DNA of 64,000 nt from a candidate division FCPU426 bacterium (GTDB lineage: Bacteria > Oederibacteriota > Muellerivitia > Muellerivitales > Muellerivitaceae). A program made the translations under genes and the position numbers. This document shows positions 18,526 to 27,407 of this stretch, piece by piece (position 1 is the first letter of the stretch; every line of letters starts with the position of its first letter). The notes under the pieces are model-generated. The model was not told the DNA's origin and searched no databases. It worked only from the letters and a program-made list of their open reading frames with translations. The DNA is taken from positions 1 through 64,000 of the forward strand of contig PLFD01000025.1 of assembly GCA_003136635.1 (NCBI GenBank), written 5' to 3'.

Positions 18526-18786
18526 CTATATTTCGCGGATGATTTCAACCAGACCAAACTGAATCCGTTCCGATTTAGCTACGGATTTGAGGGAAGGAAT
18601 TTCAATAATTTTCAGCCTTAGTTCTTTTTGTGGCAGAAAAAGCTCTAGAGTCTCCCCGGCCAAAATTTCCTGGGAGGGTTTAATCGCTTTCCCTCCCAAA
18701 AAAACTTTACCTTGGTCGCATAAACGCTTCGCCAGCATGCGGGTCTTGGTGACACCCATTAACTTGAGATAAAGATCCACCCGCAT
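18526..18786 (-). CDS. S4-domain RNA-binding protein (HslR-like)
   Basis: An 86-residue protein that is essentially one S4 domain: MRVDLYLKLMGVTKTRMLAKRLC is represented by RVDLYLKLMGVTKTR, then GKVFLGGKAIKPSQEILAG. It resembles HslR/YlmH-type small S4 proteins that bind rRNA or stalled 50S-tRNA complexes. It follows the SurA-barrel gene by 13 bp on the same strand (upstream gene ends at 18800). Confidence 0.8.
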   Translation of the reverse strand: MRVDLYLKLMGVTKTRMLAKRLCDQGKVFLGGKAIKPSQEILAGETLELFLPQKELRLKIIEIPSLKSVAKSERIQFGLVEIIREI

Positions 18787-18799
18787 GACGTTTATCTTA

Positions 18800-20563
18800 C
18801 TAAGACGATTTGGAATCGTCCTTACCCAGGAAGAATCTTAATCCCGCCTTAAACACAAACCCGCTAAAATCAACCGAACTATTACTGCCATCAGGGTTTG
18901 TCAATGGCGAAGACAAAAGGGCTGTATTGCTGCTGGTAACCGGACTAAAGCTTAACAACCGGTAATCAATACCTATATCCAGCGCTGTGCTCTTTTGGGA
19001 ATCCAGGACAAACTCCACGGCCGCTCCCGCCTCGCCTCCCAAATTGGTGGCTGAAAGATTGGTATTTAGCGCGGGCCCGGCAACCGTCACACTCGAATCC
19101 AAAAGGGTATAAAGACCACCCGAAGCGCTCAAAATAAAATTCGTGCTCTCATCCACTGGAATTAATAGTTTTAGACCCAGAGAAGCTCCGATAGCGGTAG
19201 AATCCCACTGTTCAATACCGGCGCCGCTGATTGTAGTGACTGACTCTGAGAACTTCCGAAGAACCTCGGCCATCAATCCCACCTGCAAAGTGGTGTCCAG
19301 GCAATAATCAATGCCGCCATAAATACCCAAACCAAAGGGGAATCCCTGGGTTGTGCTGGTCGGTGAATAGTAATGGGACAAATCGCTGGTGTCCGGAACA
19401 AAACCCTCGCCTCCGAAATAAGGCGTAAAACTACCGCCCTCGGGCAGGCTGGGATAGTTGTTCGTATTACCCAACTGTTTTTCATCCGCCGCGGTCATGG
19501 TAGTAGCGGTACTGGAGGTGTTATCCACGGCGGTTGAATCCGCCGGCGCCGACAGAAAAGTTTCGGACGAAACCACTTTTCCATCTTCCACGATATAAGC
19601 GTTTTTCTTCAGCCCGTCGATCCAGCTATTGATCGCTTGCTCTTGTTTCTTTTTCTTGAGAAAAGCCTTAATATCCGCGGCGGCCGAATCAAAATCCGAC
19701 TTGCCCCGAGACTCAACTTTCACAATGTAAATTCCATCCCCGGCCCTGACCAATCCGGTTCCCGGTGCCTTGAGCGCAAATACACCCGCCGATAATTTAG
19801 GGTCGCCAATATCCGTGCGCGTGACCGTCCCCACATCCCCTCCATCGGCTGCGGAGCCAGGATCTTCCGAATCCTTTTTCGCTAAAGCGGCAAAATCAGC
19901 TCCCGATCTTACCTGCTTCAAAATACCTTCCGCTTGAATCTGGACATCCTTGACTTCTTTAGCGCTAGCCCGGGGTGAAACTCTCAGTAAAATGATTGAA
20001 AACTTCACTCGTTCATAATCATTAGGATGCTGGTCATAATAATTTTGAGCCTCCGTATCGGTCACGATGACCGATCCGGGAAGATTCATCTGTTTATCCC
20101 TCAACACATGAGTGGCCTTGATCTGACGTTCCATCTTGTCGTGAACATCCTGCTTCAAATCATCAAGGCTAATTCCTTCGCTTTTCAAACTGTCGTCGAA
20201 TTCCTGTTCGGTCGGAAAATTCTTTTTCATGTTTTGAATCTGACTGTCAACCGCGCGGTCTACTTCGCCGTCTTCGATTTCCATTTTTTCTTTGTCCGCT
20301 TCTTCCGCCAAAAGCACTTCACGAATGAAGTTATCAATCACCTGTTTTTTACCGTCCTGATATTCAGGTGTGTTCGATTCGGGCGTCTTCATTTGTTGAT
20401 TGGCAAAATAGCCCTGAATCGCCTCATCCAGTTCTCCCTGTGTCATGGCATCCTGATCCACGATCAGGGCCACGCTATCCACCACTTTCGCGTCTGCTGG
20501 GGAAATAGCCGCCAACCCCGCTATGACCAACATTAAAATGTATATCCAATGATTATTTCTCAA
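18800..20563 (-). CDS. SurA/PpiC-type peptidyl-prolyl isomerase fused to a predicted outer-membrane beta-barrel
   Basis: A 587-residue exported protein. Residues 1-25 are a signal peptide; 27-165 resemble the SurA N-terminal chaperone domain (VALIVDQDAMTQGELDEAI); 185-290 are a parvulin-type PPIase (DFAALAKKDSEDP, GGDVG). A Ser/Thr-rich linker (about 330-375) then leads into 210 residues of alternating strands (GLGIYGGIDYCLDTTLQ ... FVFKAGLRFFLG) that look like an eight-strand OmpW/OmpA-type barrel. The combination suggests an outer-membrane-tethered folding factor. It starts with TTG behind GGAGG and overlaps the upstream PpiC gene by 11 bp. Confidence 0.75.
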   Translation of the reverse strand: MRNNHWIYILMLVIAGLAAISPADAKVVDSVALIVDQDAMTQGELDEAIQGYFANQQMKTPESNTPEYQDGKKQVIDNFIREVLLAEEADKEKMEIEDGEVDRAVDSQIQNMKKNFPTEQEFDDSLKSEGISLDDLKQDVHDKMERQIKATHVLRDKQMNLPGSVIVTDTEAQNYYDQHPNDYERVKFSIILLRVSPRASAKEVKDVQIQAEGILKQVRSGADFAALAKKDSEDPGSAADGGDVGTVTRTDIGDPKLSAGVFALKAPGTGLVRAGDGIYIVKVESRGKSDFDSAAADIKAFLKKKKQEQAINSWIDGLKKNAYIVEDGKVVSSETFLSAPADSTAVDNTSSTATTMTAADEKQLGNTNNYPSLPEGGSFTPYFGGEGFVPDTSDLSHYYSPTSTTQGFPFGLGIYGGIDYCLDTTLQVGLMAEVLRKFSESVTTISGAGIEQWDSTAIGASLGLKLLIPVDESTNFILSASGGLYTLLDSSVTVAGPALNTNLSATNLGGEAGAAVEFVLDSQKSTALDIGIDYRLLSFSPVTSSNTALLSSPLTNPDGSNSSVDFSGFVFKAGLRFFLGKDDSKSS

Positions 20564-21575
20564 GAGGCCCCTCCAGGGCGGCCCCTACCACCGGGGCCAT
20601 TTCTTCTTTAACTTCAATCTTTGACTTTTGCTTTAAAAGAATCATCCACTGATTAAACCGCTCATCTTGGGCCTTTTTTAAAAGCTCATCATGAATTTGC
20701 TCTCGCACCTCCGCCAGCGCTCTCATCCGGCGGGGCCGCCACTTAATTAGTTGAAACAGATGATACCCAAAATCATCCTTTACCGGCTTCGAAATTTCTC
20801 CCGGTTTAAGTTTCGAAAGAGCGTTTAAATAGAGGGGCGGCCATCGGTCACCATCCATAAAATGCTCATCTCCACCTTGCGAAGCATCCGGAGTTTGAGA
20901 AAAAGTCTCGATTATTTTTGAGAACTCCTGACCTTTTTGCACAGCAGCCAAAACTTGGGTCAGTTTTTCCTTTCCTCGTACCACTAAATGCCGCGCGCTC
21001 ACCGCTTCGGGAAGCCAAAAATCCCCCAAATGGGACCAATAATACTCATTCACTAAATCGTCAGAAATCCGAACCTTATCGTTTACTTCCTTCTGAACCA
21101 GCTTCTGAACCAATTTTTCCTGGAGCAATTTATGCTTCCACGCGTCCACGCTGACGCCCTGGCCTTTCAAAATAACTGAAAAATCATCCGGAAGGTCTTT
21201 CAACGCGTCTGAAAAAGCCTCGTCCATCTCCTTCTGTGTCAGCGTCAATCCTTGTCGGCGGGCTTCCTGAACCAAAATACGCCGGTTAATCAATTGCTCA
21301 AAAAGCCGAAGCTTAATCGCCGGCATATCCTTTTCAGAAACGGCACTGTAATAAATGGTCATCAGTCGGAATTCATTATCAAATTCCTCAAGGGAAATCG
21401 GTTCGCCATTCACGAGGACTGCCACTTTAGACGCCGGAACCGGGAGTGGTGACACGTCAATTTGGGGATCGGAGGAACAACTGTATATAAAAAGCCCTAA
21501 TCCCGCCAAAACGAAAAGAATTTTATGTTTTTTTTGAAACTTCGCCTTAAGTTCAACCAATCCGCACCGCTTCAA
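20553..21575 (-). CDS. Lipoprotein-like PpiC-type peptidyl-prolyl isomerase/chaperone
   Basis: A 340-residue protein of the SurA/PrsA type. Near residue 34 FIYSCSSD forms a lipobox-like sequence after a hydrophobic stretch, so it may be a lipoprotein. The SurA_N-like region follows (VAVLVNGEPISLEEFDNEF, about 51-69) and a parvulin domain covers about 185-290 (ARHLVVRGKEKLTQVLAAV; GEISKPVKDDFGYHLFQL). The start is a TTG with a poor ribosome site and remains uncertain. It is the middle of three related envelope-folding genes. Confidence 0.8.
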   Translation of the reverse strand: MKRCGLVELKAKFQKKHKILFVLAGLGLFIYSCSSDPQIDVSPLPVPASKVAVLVNGEPISLEEFDNEFRLMTIYYSAVSEKDMPAIKLRLFEQLINRRILVQEARRQGLTLTQKEMDEAFSDALKDLPDDFSVILKGQGVSVDAWKHKLLQEKLVQKLVQKEVNDKVRISDDLVNEYYWSHLGDFWLPEAVSARHLVVRGKEKLTQVLAAVQKGQEFSKIIETFSQTPDASQGGDEHFMDGDRWPPLYLNALSKLKPGEISKPVKDDFGYHLFQLIKWRPRRMRALAEVREQIHDELLKKAQDERFNQWMILLKQKSKIEVKEEMAPVVGAALEGPLEK

Positions 21576-21629
21576 CGGCGGAACCTTTTATAGTCCCGCC
21601 GGATTAGGTTTTCCGTTTAAAATCGGAAA

Positions 21630-22406
21630 TTACTGCTTACTGGAACCAGTCTGCGCCAGAGGTACTTCCTGTCCCGCTCCAGTGCTGTCCAACATGCCCT
21701 GGCTTGGAGATAGACTGTCTAAATATTTTTTAATCACCTCATCATTGCGGGTAACTTGTCCGCTGGCTTGCAACTGATCCAAAAACTTCTCCGCCTGGAT
21801 ATTTTGTTTGATTTCTTTTTTGATATCGGAAGCAAGGCTGGAATAAGGCCTCATGCCCGGCTGTCCCGCCGAAGCTGCCTGGGCCGCGTATTGGGTATAC
21901 CAGGTTTTCATATCCTTATCTGAAACCTCAATCTTGCTAATTTGGTTGGACGCGAATCCTTGCGCTAAAAGAACCTTTTGATAGGCGTCTTTATAGTTCT
22001 TCTCAACCCTCTTAACTGCAGCCAAATCTTCTTCCAATTTTACTTTTTGGTCTTTGATACGTATATCAGATTGATTCAGTTTATTTTTGAGGTACTCATC
22101 AAAATTCGGATCAGAATAATTGGCTTTTTGCGCCGCTTGTAAAATGAGTTCTTGATTTATCAAGGTTTCCAAAACACCTTTTACTTGCTGGCTGTTTCCA
22201 GGATCAACTGGAGTTTCAAATACTCTCAAAAGATCCATCTGGCTCATCCATTGACCAAAAGTGATTTGCTTGCCATCAACCGTAGCCACCACTTGGCTGG
22301 AGGAAATACCCGCGTTGTTGCCCGAAAATTTATCGCAAGCCCACCCTGCGAAGAAACAAACTGCCAAAGTCGCGGCATAAAATCCGTATTTAAGACGAGA
22401 AGACAT
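21630..22406 (-). CDS. SurA N-terminal-domain-like lipoprotein
   Basis: I use the ATG at 22406, preceded by AAAGGA, giving 258 residues. A hydrophobic signal (YGFYAATLAVCFFAGWAC) ends in a Cys that could be lipidated, although the lipobox is not perfect. VVATVDGKQITFGQWMSQM is the SurA/PpiC N-terminal-domain signature. No parvulin domain follows, so this would be a chaperone without isomerase activity. It is located upstream of two other PpiC-type genes and 108 bp downstream of mfd. Confidence 0.7.
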   Translation of the reverse strand: MSSRLKYGFYAATLAVCFFAGWACDKFSGNNAGISSSQVVATVDGKQITFGQWMSQMDLLRVFETPVDPGNSQQVKGVLETLINQELILQAAQKANYSDPNFDEYLKNKLNQSDIRIKDQKVKLEEDLAAVKRVEKNYKDAYQKVLLAQGFASNQISKIEVSDKDMKTWYTQYAAQAASAGQPGMRPYSSLASDIKKEIKQNIQAEKFLDQLQASGQVTRNDEVIKKYLDSLSPSQGMLDSTGAGQEVPLAQTGSSKQ

Positions 22407-22514
22407 AAAAATCCTTTCAAAAAAGCAAAATAACGGTCTCAAAGAAGGCGGTATCGTAGCATGGGGGGTAGGGCCTAGCAAGGCTAGACCAAAGCGGGTT
22501 CAGGTATAAGTGGT

Positions 22515-25500
22515 TTAAGCTAAGTCTTTACCAAGGTCGTCGAACAACTTTTGCACAGCGTCCATCTGCTTTTCAGGGCCTTCATCGCCTTTCATTACTC
22601 GGAAAGAAACAGCGTTCGGGTCTTGGGACGAAAAACGGATTCGGGATGGCGGCCATTGCTTGAACCACTTTTCAACCTTTTCAGAGGCCGGGGTCAAATC
22701 GGGATGCCACTGAACCGAAATCCAACCGCCTTGAGCCTCCAGCCTTTGAATGCCCAATTTCTTTGCCTGCGGTCTAAAAGCCGCGACCTTAATGAGCATT
22801 TGGGCTTCCAGCGGCATGGGACCAAATCGATCCAATAGTTCTTCCTCAATTTCTTTTAGCTGCTCCAATTCACTTATCTCGGCTAAGCGCCGATAGAACT
22901 CGATCTTGACGGTTTCGTCCGGAATATAGTCTTTGGCGAAATAAGCGGTCACGCCCAAAGAAAGTAGCGGCGTAAAGTCCGTCACGGTTTCCTCACCCTT
23001 CATTCGGGAGACTTCCTGGCTCAACATGCGGCTGTAAAGGTCAAACCCGATGGAATCCATATTGCCGTGCTGTTTGGAACCCAGTACATTCCCAGCGCCG
23101 CGGATTTCCATATCTTTCATTGCCACGTGCATCCCTGAACCGAGGGAAGAAAATTCCTGCAGAACTTCTAAGCGCTTCTGCGCCAATTCCCTCAAAGTGG
23201 TATTACGGGGATAAAAGAAATAGGCGTAAGCCTGCCGGTCTGTGCGGCCCACCCGGCCTTTGAGCTGGTAAAGCTGGGCCAATCCAAAAGCGTCAGCCCT
23301 TTCCACAATCAGTGTGTTGACGTTGGGCATGTCGAGCCCTGATTCAATAATGGAAGTACAAACCAGCACGTGGTATTCCTTATCAACAAAGTCCATCATG
23401 ACAGACTCGAGTTCATGTTCCGTCAATTGGCCATGGGCTATCGCTAATTTTGCTTCGGGACTCAACTTGTGAAGACGATCCGCTATTCGCTCTATGTCTT
23501 TCACGTGGTTGTGAACATAAAAAACTTGTCCCTCGCGGTTTATCTCCCGGCGGATAGCCTCCGCCACCAGACGGTCATCTAAAGGCGAAACCTGGGCCGC
23601 CACTGACATACGGTTTTTGGGGGGCGTATCAATGATTGAAATCTCACGGATGCCCGAAAGGGACATATGGAGGGTCCGGGGAATGGGGGTAGCGGTTAAA
23701 GTCAGCACGTCCACATCAAATTTTAACGATTTGAGTTTTTCTTTTTGCGCCACGCCAAAGCGGTGTTCTTCGTCAATGACCAGAAGACCCAGATTCGCGA
23801 ACTTAACATCTTTTCCCAAAAGCCGGTGGGTGCCGATGAGAATATCCACTTTGCCCTCGCGGGTCATTTCCAGGCTCTTTTTAATCTCAGCCCGGCTTTT
23901 AAAACGCGAGAGCATCTGGATTTCAACCGGATACTCGGCCATACGTTCTTTGAAAGTGTTGTAGTGCTGTTGGGCCAAAATGGTGGTCGGCACCAAAAGG
24001 GCTACCTGCTTTTTGCCTTGAACCGCCTTAAAAGCCGCTCTCATGGCCACTTCGGTTTTGCCGTAGCCCACATCGCCGCAAACTAAGCGATCCATGACCT
24101 TGGTGGATTCCATATCGCGCTTAATGTCCCGGACCGAATGGTATTGGCCCGGAGTTAGTTCGTAGGGGAATGAATCCTCAAACTCATTCTGCCAGGGAGT
24201 ATCCGCCGGATAAGGCGCTTTCTTTATAACCTGTCGTGTGGAATAAAGCGCCATGAGTTCCTGAGCGATGGCCTCTACTTCTCTTTTCACTTTAGCTTTG
24301 GCGCGGGTCCATTGTTCGCCGCCCAGTTTGGTCAGCGTAGGAGAACCTTCACTGCCGATATAACGTTGAATCAGGGCAATCTGGTCAGAGGGCAGATAAA
24401 TCTTTTCGTTATCGGCAAACTCGAGTTGAATATATTCGCGGGTGATGCCGTCAATGGTCAGCGGCGTCAGACCCCGGTAAAGACAGATACCCGAATCGAC
24501 ATGGACGGTCCAATCGTTAATAGAGATTTCATTGAGAGAATTCAGTGGTTTTCCGCCCGAAACAGCGCGCGTCCGGCGATGGCGGCGGCCCCGATAACGG
24601 CGAAAAAGATCATGATCCGGCAAGATCATCAAGTTAAGATCGTCAAAAGCAAAACTTTGCTCCATCTCTCCCAGAATCATCTGAATTTGAGGATTGTCTT
24701 TAACCGTAATATCTTCGAGCTTTAAAAGTTCGGTGAGCCGTTCTCTTTCGCCTTTGTTATGACACCAGAGCAAAACTTGGGATTTGCGCTCAATCCATCG
24801 ATGTAAATCGTTGATGAATGAAGCAAACTTGCCGTAATAGGGCGAAATAGACCTGCCCTGAACCAGGTGTGAAACTTCCGGCTTATCGTCCAGCAGATCT
24901 TGATTGAGCTGCCCCAAAGCGGCCGCGTGGCCGCTTTTTAAAGCTTTATGAATAAACTTAATATCGGCGAATAAATCGCTGGTTGGAAAAAGATCCGCCT
25001 TCTCTTCAACCGCCTGTTTTTCGCAAGCGTCCAACTTATCTTGAAACTCTTCCCATTTGCGTTCGAAAGCCAAAGGCTCCATTAATAAGATACGGGTTTG
25101 TTTGGGTAAATAATCAAAAAGACAGGCCCGTTTTTCTAAAGCTCCTACTGCTTTCCACTGCCAGCCGGGAAACTGAAAGGTTTGATTGAAAAGCTCCAGC
25201 GCGTCTTTGGCCCATCGGGAATCTTGATTTACTTTTTCTTTCAACGCCTGCCGCAAGTTGTAGCGGGCTTCATCCTTCATGACAATTTCATGGGCAGGAA
25301 AAATGAAAACTTCATCCAGGTTGCCGCTGGAACGCTGGTTGAGCACGTCCAGAGGACGGGCTGAATCCAGAGTATCACCGAAAAACTCCAATCGTACCGG
25401 CCCCGAGGGTGAACCGGGCGAAGCGATATCCAAAATACCTCCGCGGGACGCGAACTGCCCTAATCGGACCACCTGCTGAACTGACTCATAGCCCATGGCC

Positions 25501-26012
25501 GTCAGTTTTTGCTTAATATCAGCCGGAGCATCATGGTCCTTGCGTAGAATAATCACCTGATCCAGCCATTCATCAGGCGGTAATGTTTGTTGAAGAGCCC
25601 CCATGAGAGGCGCCACTACAATGCAGGATTCTTCTTGAAGCAATTGGTAAAAAACCCTTTGTCTTTCGCCGATCAAACTAGAATCCGGCGTTTCCACATC
25701 CTGGGGAAGAATTTCCCAAGAGGGACAAACATAAACCGGCACTTGGGGTAACCAACTGGATATATCGTCTTGGAGCAGTAAAGCCTCCTCCCGGGTGGGC
25801 GTTAAGATGAGCCATGGATTTTTTTCCTGAAGCTTTTGATAAAACCAGGCCAGAAGAAAAGCTTTTGCCGATCCCGGCACCCCATGTATCAAAGCTTGTG
25901 GAGTTTTAGCTTTCAAACTAGTCAAAGCTTCCTCGGCCGCAGGCCAATCCAGTTTTTCAAATGCGAAAGGGGTTTGAATTTTAACGGTTTCGATTTCCAC
26001 AAAAGGTCCCAT
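22515..26012 (-). CDS. mfd: Transcription-repair coupling factor
   Basis: A 1165-residue SF2 translocase that removes stalled RNA polymerase and recruits UvrA. The N-terminal UvrB-homology region (about 30-330), RNA-polymerase-interacting domain (near 510-580, HVDSGICLYRG), the motor with Walker A GDVGYGKTE and DEEH box in VIDEEHRFG, the second RecA lobe with QLKGRVGRTDR, and the C-terminal TRCF domain (about 1010-1110) are all present. The length is normal. No frameshift was seen. Confidence 0.97.
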   Translation of the reverse strand: MGPFVEIETVKIQTPFAFEKLDWPAAEEALTSLKAKTPQALIHGVPGSAKAFLLAWFYQKLQEKNPWLILTPTREEALLLQDDISSWLPQVPVYVCPSWEILPQDVETPDSSLIGERQRVFYQLLQEESCIVVAPLMGALQQTLPPDEWLDQVIILRKDHDAPADIKQKLTAMGYESVQQVVRLGQFASRGGILDIASPGSPSGPVRLEFFGDTLDSARPLDVLNQRSSGNLDEVFIFPAHEIVMKDEARYNLRQALKEKVNQDSRWAKDALELFNQTFQFPGWQWKAVGALEKRACLFDYLPKQTRILLMEPLAFERKWEEFQDKLDACEKQAVEEKADLFPTSDLFADIKFIHKALKSGHAAALGQLNQDLLDDKPEVSHLVQGRSISPYYGKFASFINDLHRWIERKSQVLLWCHNKGERERLTELLKLEDITVKDNPQIQMILGEMEQSFAFDDLNLMILPDHDLFRRYRGRRHRRTRAVSGGKPLNSLNEISINDWTVHVDSGICLYRGLTPLTIDGITREYIQLEFADNEKIYLPSDQIALIQRYIGSEGSPTLTKLGGEQWTRAKAKVKREVEAIAQELMALYSTRQVIKKAPYPADTPWQNEFEDSFPYELTPGQYHSVRDIKRDMESTKVMDRLVCGDVGYGKTEVAMRAAFKAVQGKKQVALLVPTTILAQQHYNTFKERMAEYPVEIQMLSRFKSRAEIKKSLEMTREGKVDILIGTHRLLGKDVKFANLGLLVIDEEHRFGVAQKEKLKSLKFDVDVLTLTATPIPRTLHMSLSGIREISIIDTPPKNRMSVAAQVSPLDDRLVAEAIRREINREGQVFYVHNHVKDIERIADRLHKLSPEAKLAIAHGQLTEHELESVMMDFVDKEYHVLVCTSIIESGLDMPNVNTLIVERADAFGLAQLYQLKGRVGRTDRQAYAYFFYPRNTTLRELAQKRLEVLQEFSSLGSGMHVAMKDMEIRGAGNVLGSKQHGNMDSIGFDLYSRMLSQEVSRMKGEETVTDFTPLLSLGVTAYFAKDYIPDETVKIEFYRRLAEISELEQLKEIEEELLDRFGPMPLEAQMLIKVAAFRPQAKKLGIQRLEAQGGWISVQWHPDLTPASEKVEKWFKQWPPSRIRFSSQDPNAVSFRVMKGDEGPEKQMDAVQKLFDDLGKDLA

Positions 26013-26158
26013 AAAAGATTATGTTCAAACGCACTTAGGGCTTTTAGTGAACGCCGGGCCGCGGCGAAAACCAAAAACCCTTTTGAAACGCTTTGATTGT
26101 GGAGGATATTGCCTAGAGGATGAAAAAAAGTCAACGAAACTTCAAACCTAAATAAAGA

Positions 26159-26183
26159 AGCCCGCCCCAGAATAGGGGGGGCT
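26159..26183 (-). terminator. Intrinsic terminator after the small zinc-binding gene
   Basis: On the minus strand AGCCCCCCC pairs with GGGGCGGGCT across a short AT-rich loop (one bulged base), followed by TTCTTTATTT. It lies 26 bp after the stop of the 48-residue gene and would end that transcript before mfd. Confidence 0.7.
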
Positions 26184-26208
26184 GATAACAATAAACTAAG
26201 TTAACTTA

Positions 26209-26355
26209 TTAACTGGCTTGCAATAAGACCATTTGATAAACGCATTCGGGACAAAACAACAAATGCAGATTCAACTTGGCTTTTTGCTCGTCGGTTAACT
26301 TTCCCGCGTAATACAACACAAACAACTCTTTAACTTCTTCACATTCTCGATTCAT
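26209..26355 (-). CDS. 48-residue zinc-binding protein with anti-sigma-like HxxxCxxC motif
   Basis: A small gene missed by length cut-offs. The product starts MNRECEEVKELFVLYYAGKL and contains HLLFCPEC, a His31-x3-Cys35-x2-Cys38 motif, with Cys5 as a possible fourth ligand. This is the layout of the ZAS/zf-HC2 zinc domain found at the N terminus of anti-sigma factors, but there is no membrane segment or sensor domain after it. A promoter, a 220-nt structured leader and a terminator frame it exactly, so it is a real transcription unit. GGGGA lies four bases before the ATG, within a hairpin. No sigma factor gene is adjacent; a regulatory role is inferred. Confidence 0.8.
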   Translation of the reverse strand: MNRECEEVKELFVLYYAGKLTDEQKAKLNLHLLFCPECVYQMVLLQAS

Positions 26356-26575
26356 ATCGTCCCCGCTCTCCGGCAACCGCGTTGGGCGGGGGACACCCCA
26401 TCTGGCGCGGTGCCTAAAACGCCTCTCGGCGAATCAGCCGTCTAAAGTTGGGAAGTAGGTATCGCTGACAGGCAGATAGCGTGACTTCTTAATAACTAAA
26501 TAAGGTGCATCAAATGTGCCATGTTTGAAAATGTTGTTTTTGGCGATTTTTCAGGCATTTGATGCTGATGACTTA
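26356..26575 (-). ncRNA. Long structured 5' leader (candidate cis-regulatory RNA)
   Basis: This untranslated stretch between promoter and small gene has unusual folding potential. A first stem pairs 26554-26565 with 26507-26520 (ten perfect pairs, then two more past a bulge) and continues with TGAAAA/TTTTCA inside. A central region includes GAAGT/ACTTC and GGCG/CGCC pairings. The 3' end has two mutually exclusive GC-rich hairpins, one covering the ribosome site. I do not recognise a known riboswitch class. It could be a riboswitch, a protein-binding leader or an RNA with its own function. Confidence 0.6.
26359..26399 (-). promoter_or_regulatory. Competing hairpins that hide or free the ribosome site
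   Basis: On the minus strand GTCCCCCGC (26386-26394) pairs with GCGGGGAC (26359-26366), which buries GGGGA, the ribosome site of the 48-residue gene. The same CCCC (26389-26392) can instead close the tight hairpin GGGG-TGT-CCCC (26389-26399), freeing the site. This is the form expected for translational switching. Confidence 0.55.
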
Positions 26576-26581
26576 CTCTTA

Positions 26582-26610
26582 AGTATAGTCAGTTAATCAA
26601 AATTTGTCAA
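26582..26610 (-). promoter_or_regulatory. Consensus sigma-70-type promoter of the leader/zinc-protein unit
   Basis: Minus strand: TTGACA, a 17-bp spacer and TATACT, the best promoter match in the window. The predicted start near 26575 lies about 220 bases before the ATG at 26355. Confidence 0.8.
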
Positions 26611-26658
26611 AAATTAAACACTACCGTAAAATATTGGTCGTTTTAAGGAAAAAGCTGA

Positions 26659-27294
26659 TTAAAGTGAAATACCCCAGTGAAGAACTGTAACAACCAGCCA
26701 TAAGGCCGTAGCCGACCCCAGGGGAACCGTGAGGTTATCGTCCAACTCGAAAGAAAACAGTTCTACCAAAGCCGCGGCCACACCGCCTAAAAGAGCGACG
26801 CGCCAATCAAAAAATAAAACCCAGGCCGTGACAAAGGCGACAAAGAAAAAGCCTAAAAAACCCTCTAAGGATTTTTGGAAAATCCGGATCCGCCCGAAAT
26901 TTTTCCCGCTCAATTCCGCCGCCGCGTCGCCTAAGGACAGAAAAAGCATCGCCGCGATCGCCTCAGGTCTGGGAAAAAGAAGAATGACAGTAAAAAAAGC
27001 CAGGCAAAGAAAAGTAGAACCGTTAAATTTATCCACTTCGGTTCGACGGATAAAAGCGGAAAAAAACTGCATAAAGTGGGAGTTAAATTGATGATTGCGA
27101 AGACGTAACAAGTCAAAAGCAAAGGAAATCAAAAAACAGCTCCCGGTAACAATGAGCAGCCAATGATACACATCCGCCAAACTTAAATGAAAAGGCGGAT
27201 AAAGATAAGCCAAAGGAAAAAGAGAAGCGGCTAAAACGTGATAAATCTTCCGGAAACCTTGAAAAGTTTTAGTTTCAGTAATTTTTTTCGGCAA
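26659..27294 (-). CDS. Diacylglycerol/polyprenol kinase-like (SEC59/CdsA-type) membrane protein
   Basis: A 211-residue protein with about six to seven transmembrane helices. RKIYHVLAA near the N terminus and the C-terminal SLGDAAAELSGKNFGRIR, KSLEGFLGFF and ELDDNLTVPL fit the dolichol kinase/phosphatidate cytidylyltransferase-like family, in which CTP serves as donor for phosphorylating a lipid alcohol. The exact lipid is unknown. It starts with TTG behind AAAGGA and follows rex. Confidence 0.75.
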   Translation of the reverse strand: MPKKITETKTFQGFRKIYHVLAASLFPLAYLYPPFHLSLADVYHWLLIVTGSCFLISFAFDLLRLRNHQFNSHFMQFFSAFIRRTEVDKFNGSTFLCLAFFTVILLFPRPEAIAAMLFLSLGDAAAELSGKNFGRIRIFQKSLEGFLGFFFVAFVTAWVLFFDWRVALLGGVAAALVELFSFELDDNLTVPLGSATALWLVVTVLHWGISL

Positions 27295-27407
27295 AATCGA
27301 ATCCTTTAAACATTCAGGTTATCTGAGAGTAGACGTCGCTTTTTAAAACGGGTTTAAATGAAGACTGATTTAACACTGCGTTAATTTAACTTTTTTATTT
27401 TCATTCA

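Noticed and set aside
20027..20536. Plus-strand frame of 169 codons, Phe/His-rich
   Set aside because: Fully antisense to the SurA-barrel gene, with a translation typical of a reversed coding strand.
26356..26575. Known RNA classes for the leader (6S RNA, tmRNA, glnA-type motif, cobalamin, TPP or SAM riboswitch)
   Set aside because: I could not match the conserved cores of any of these. A GGAAGTAGG string that recalls the glnA motif lies on the non-transcribed strand and lacks the rest of the consensus.
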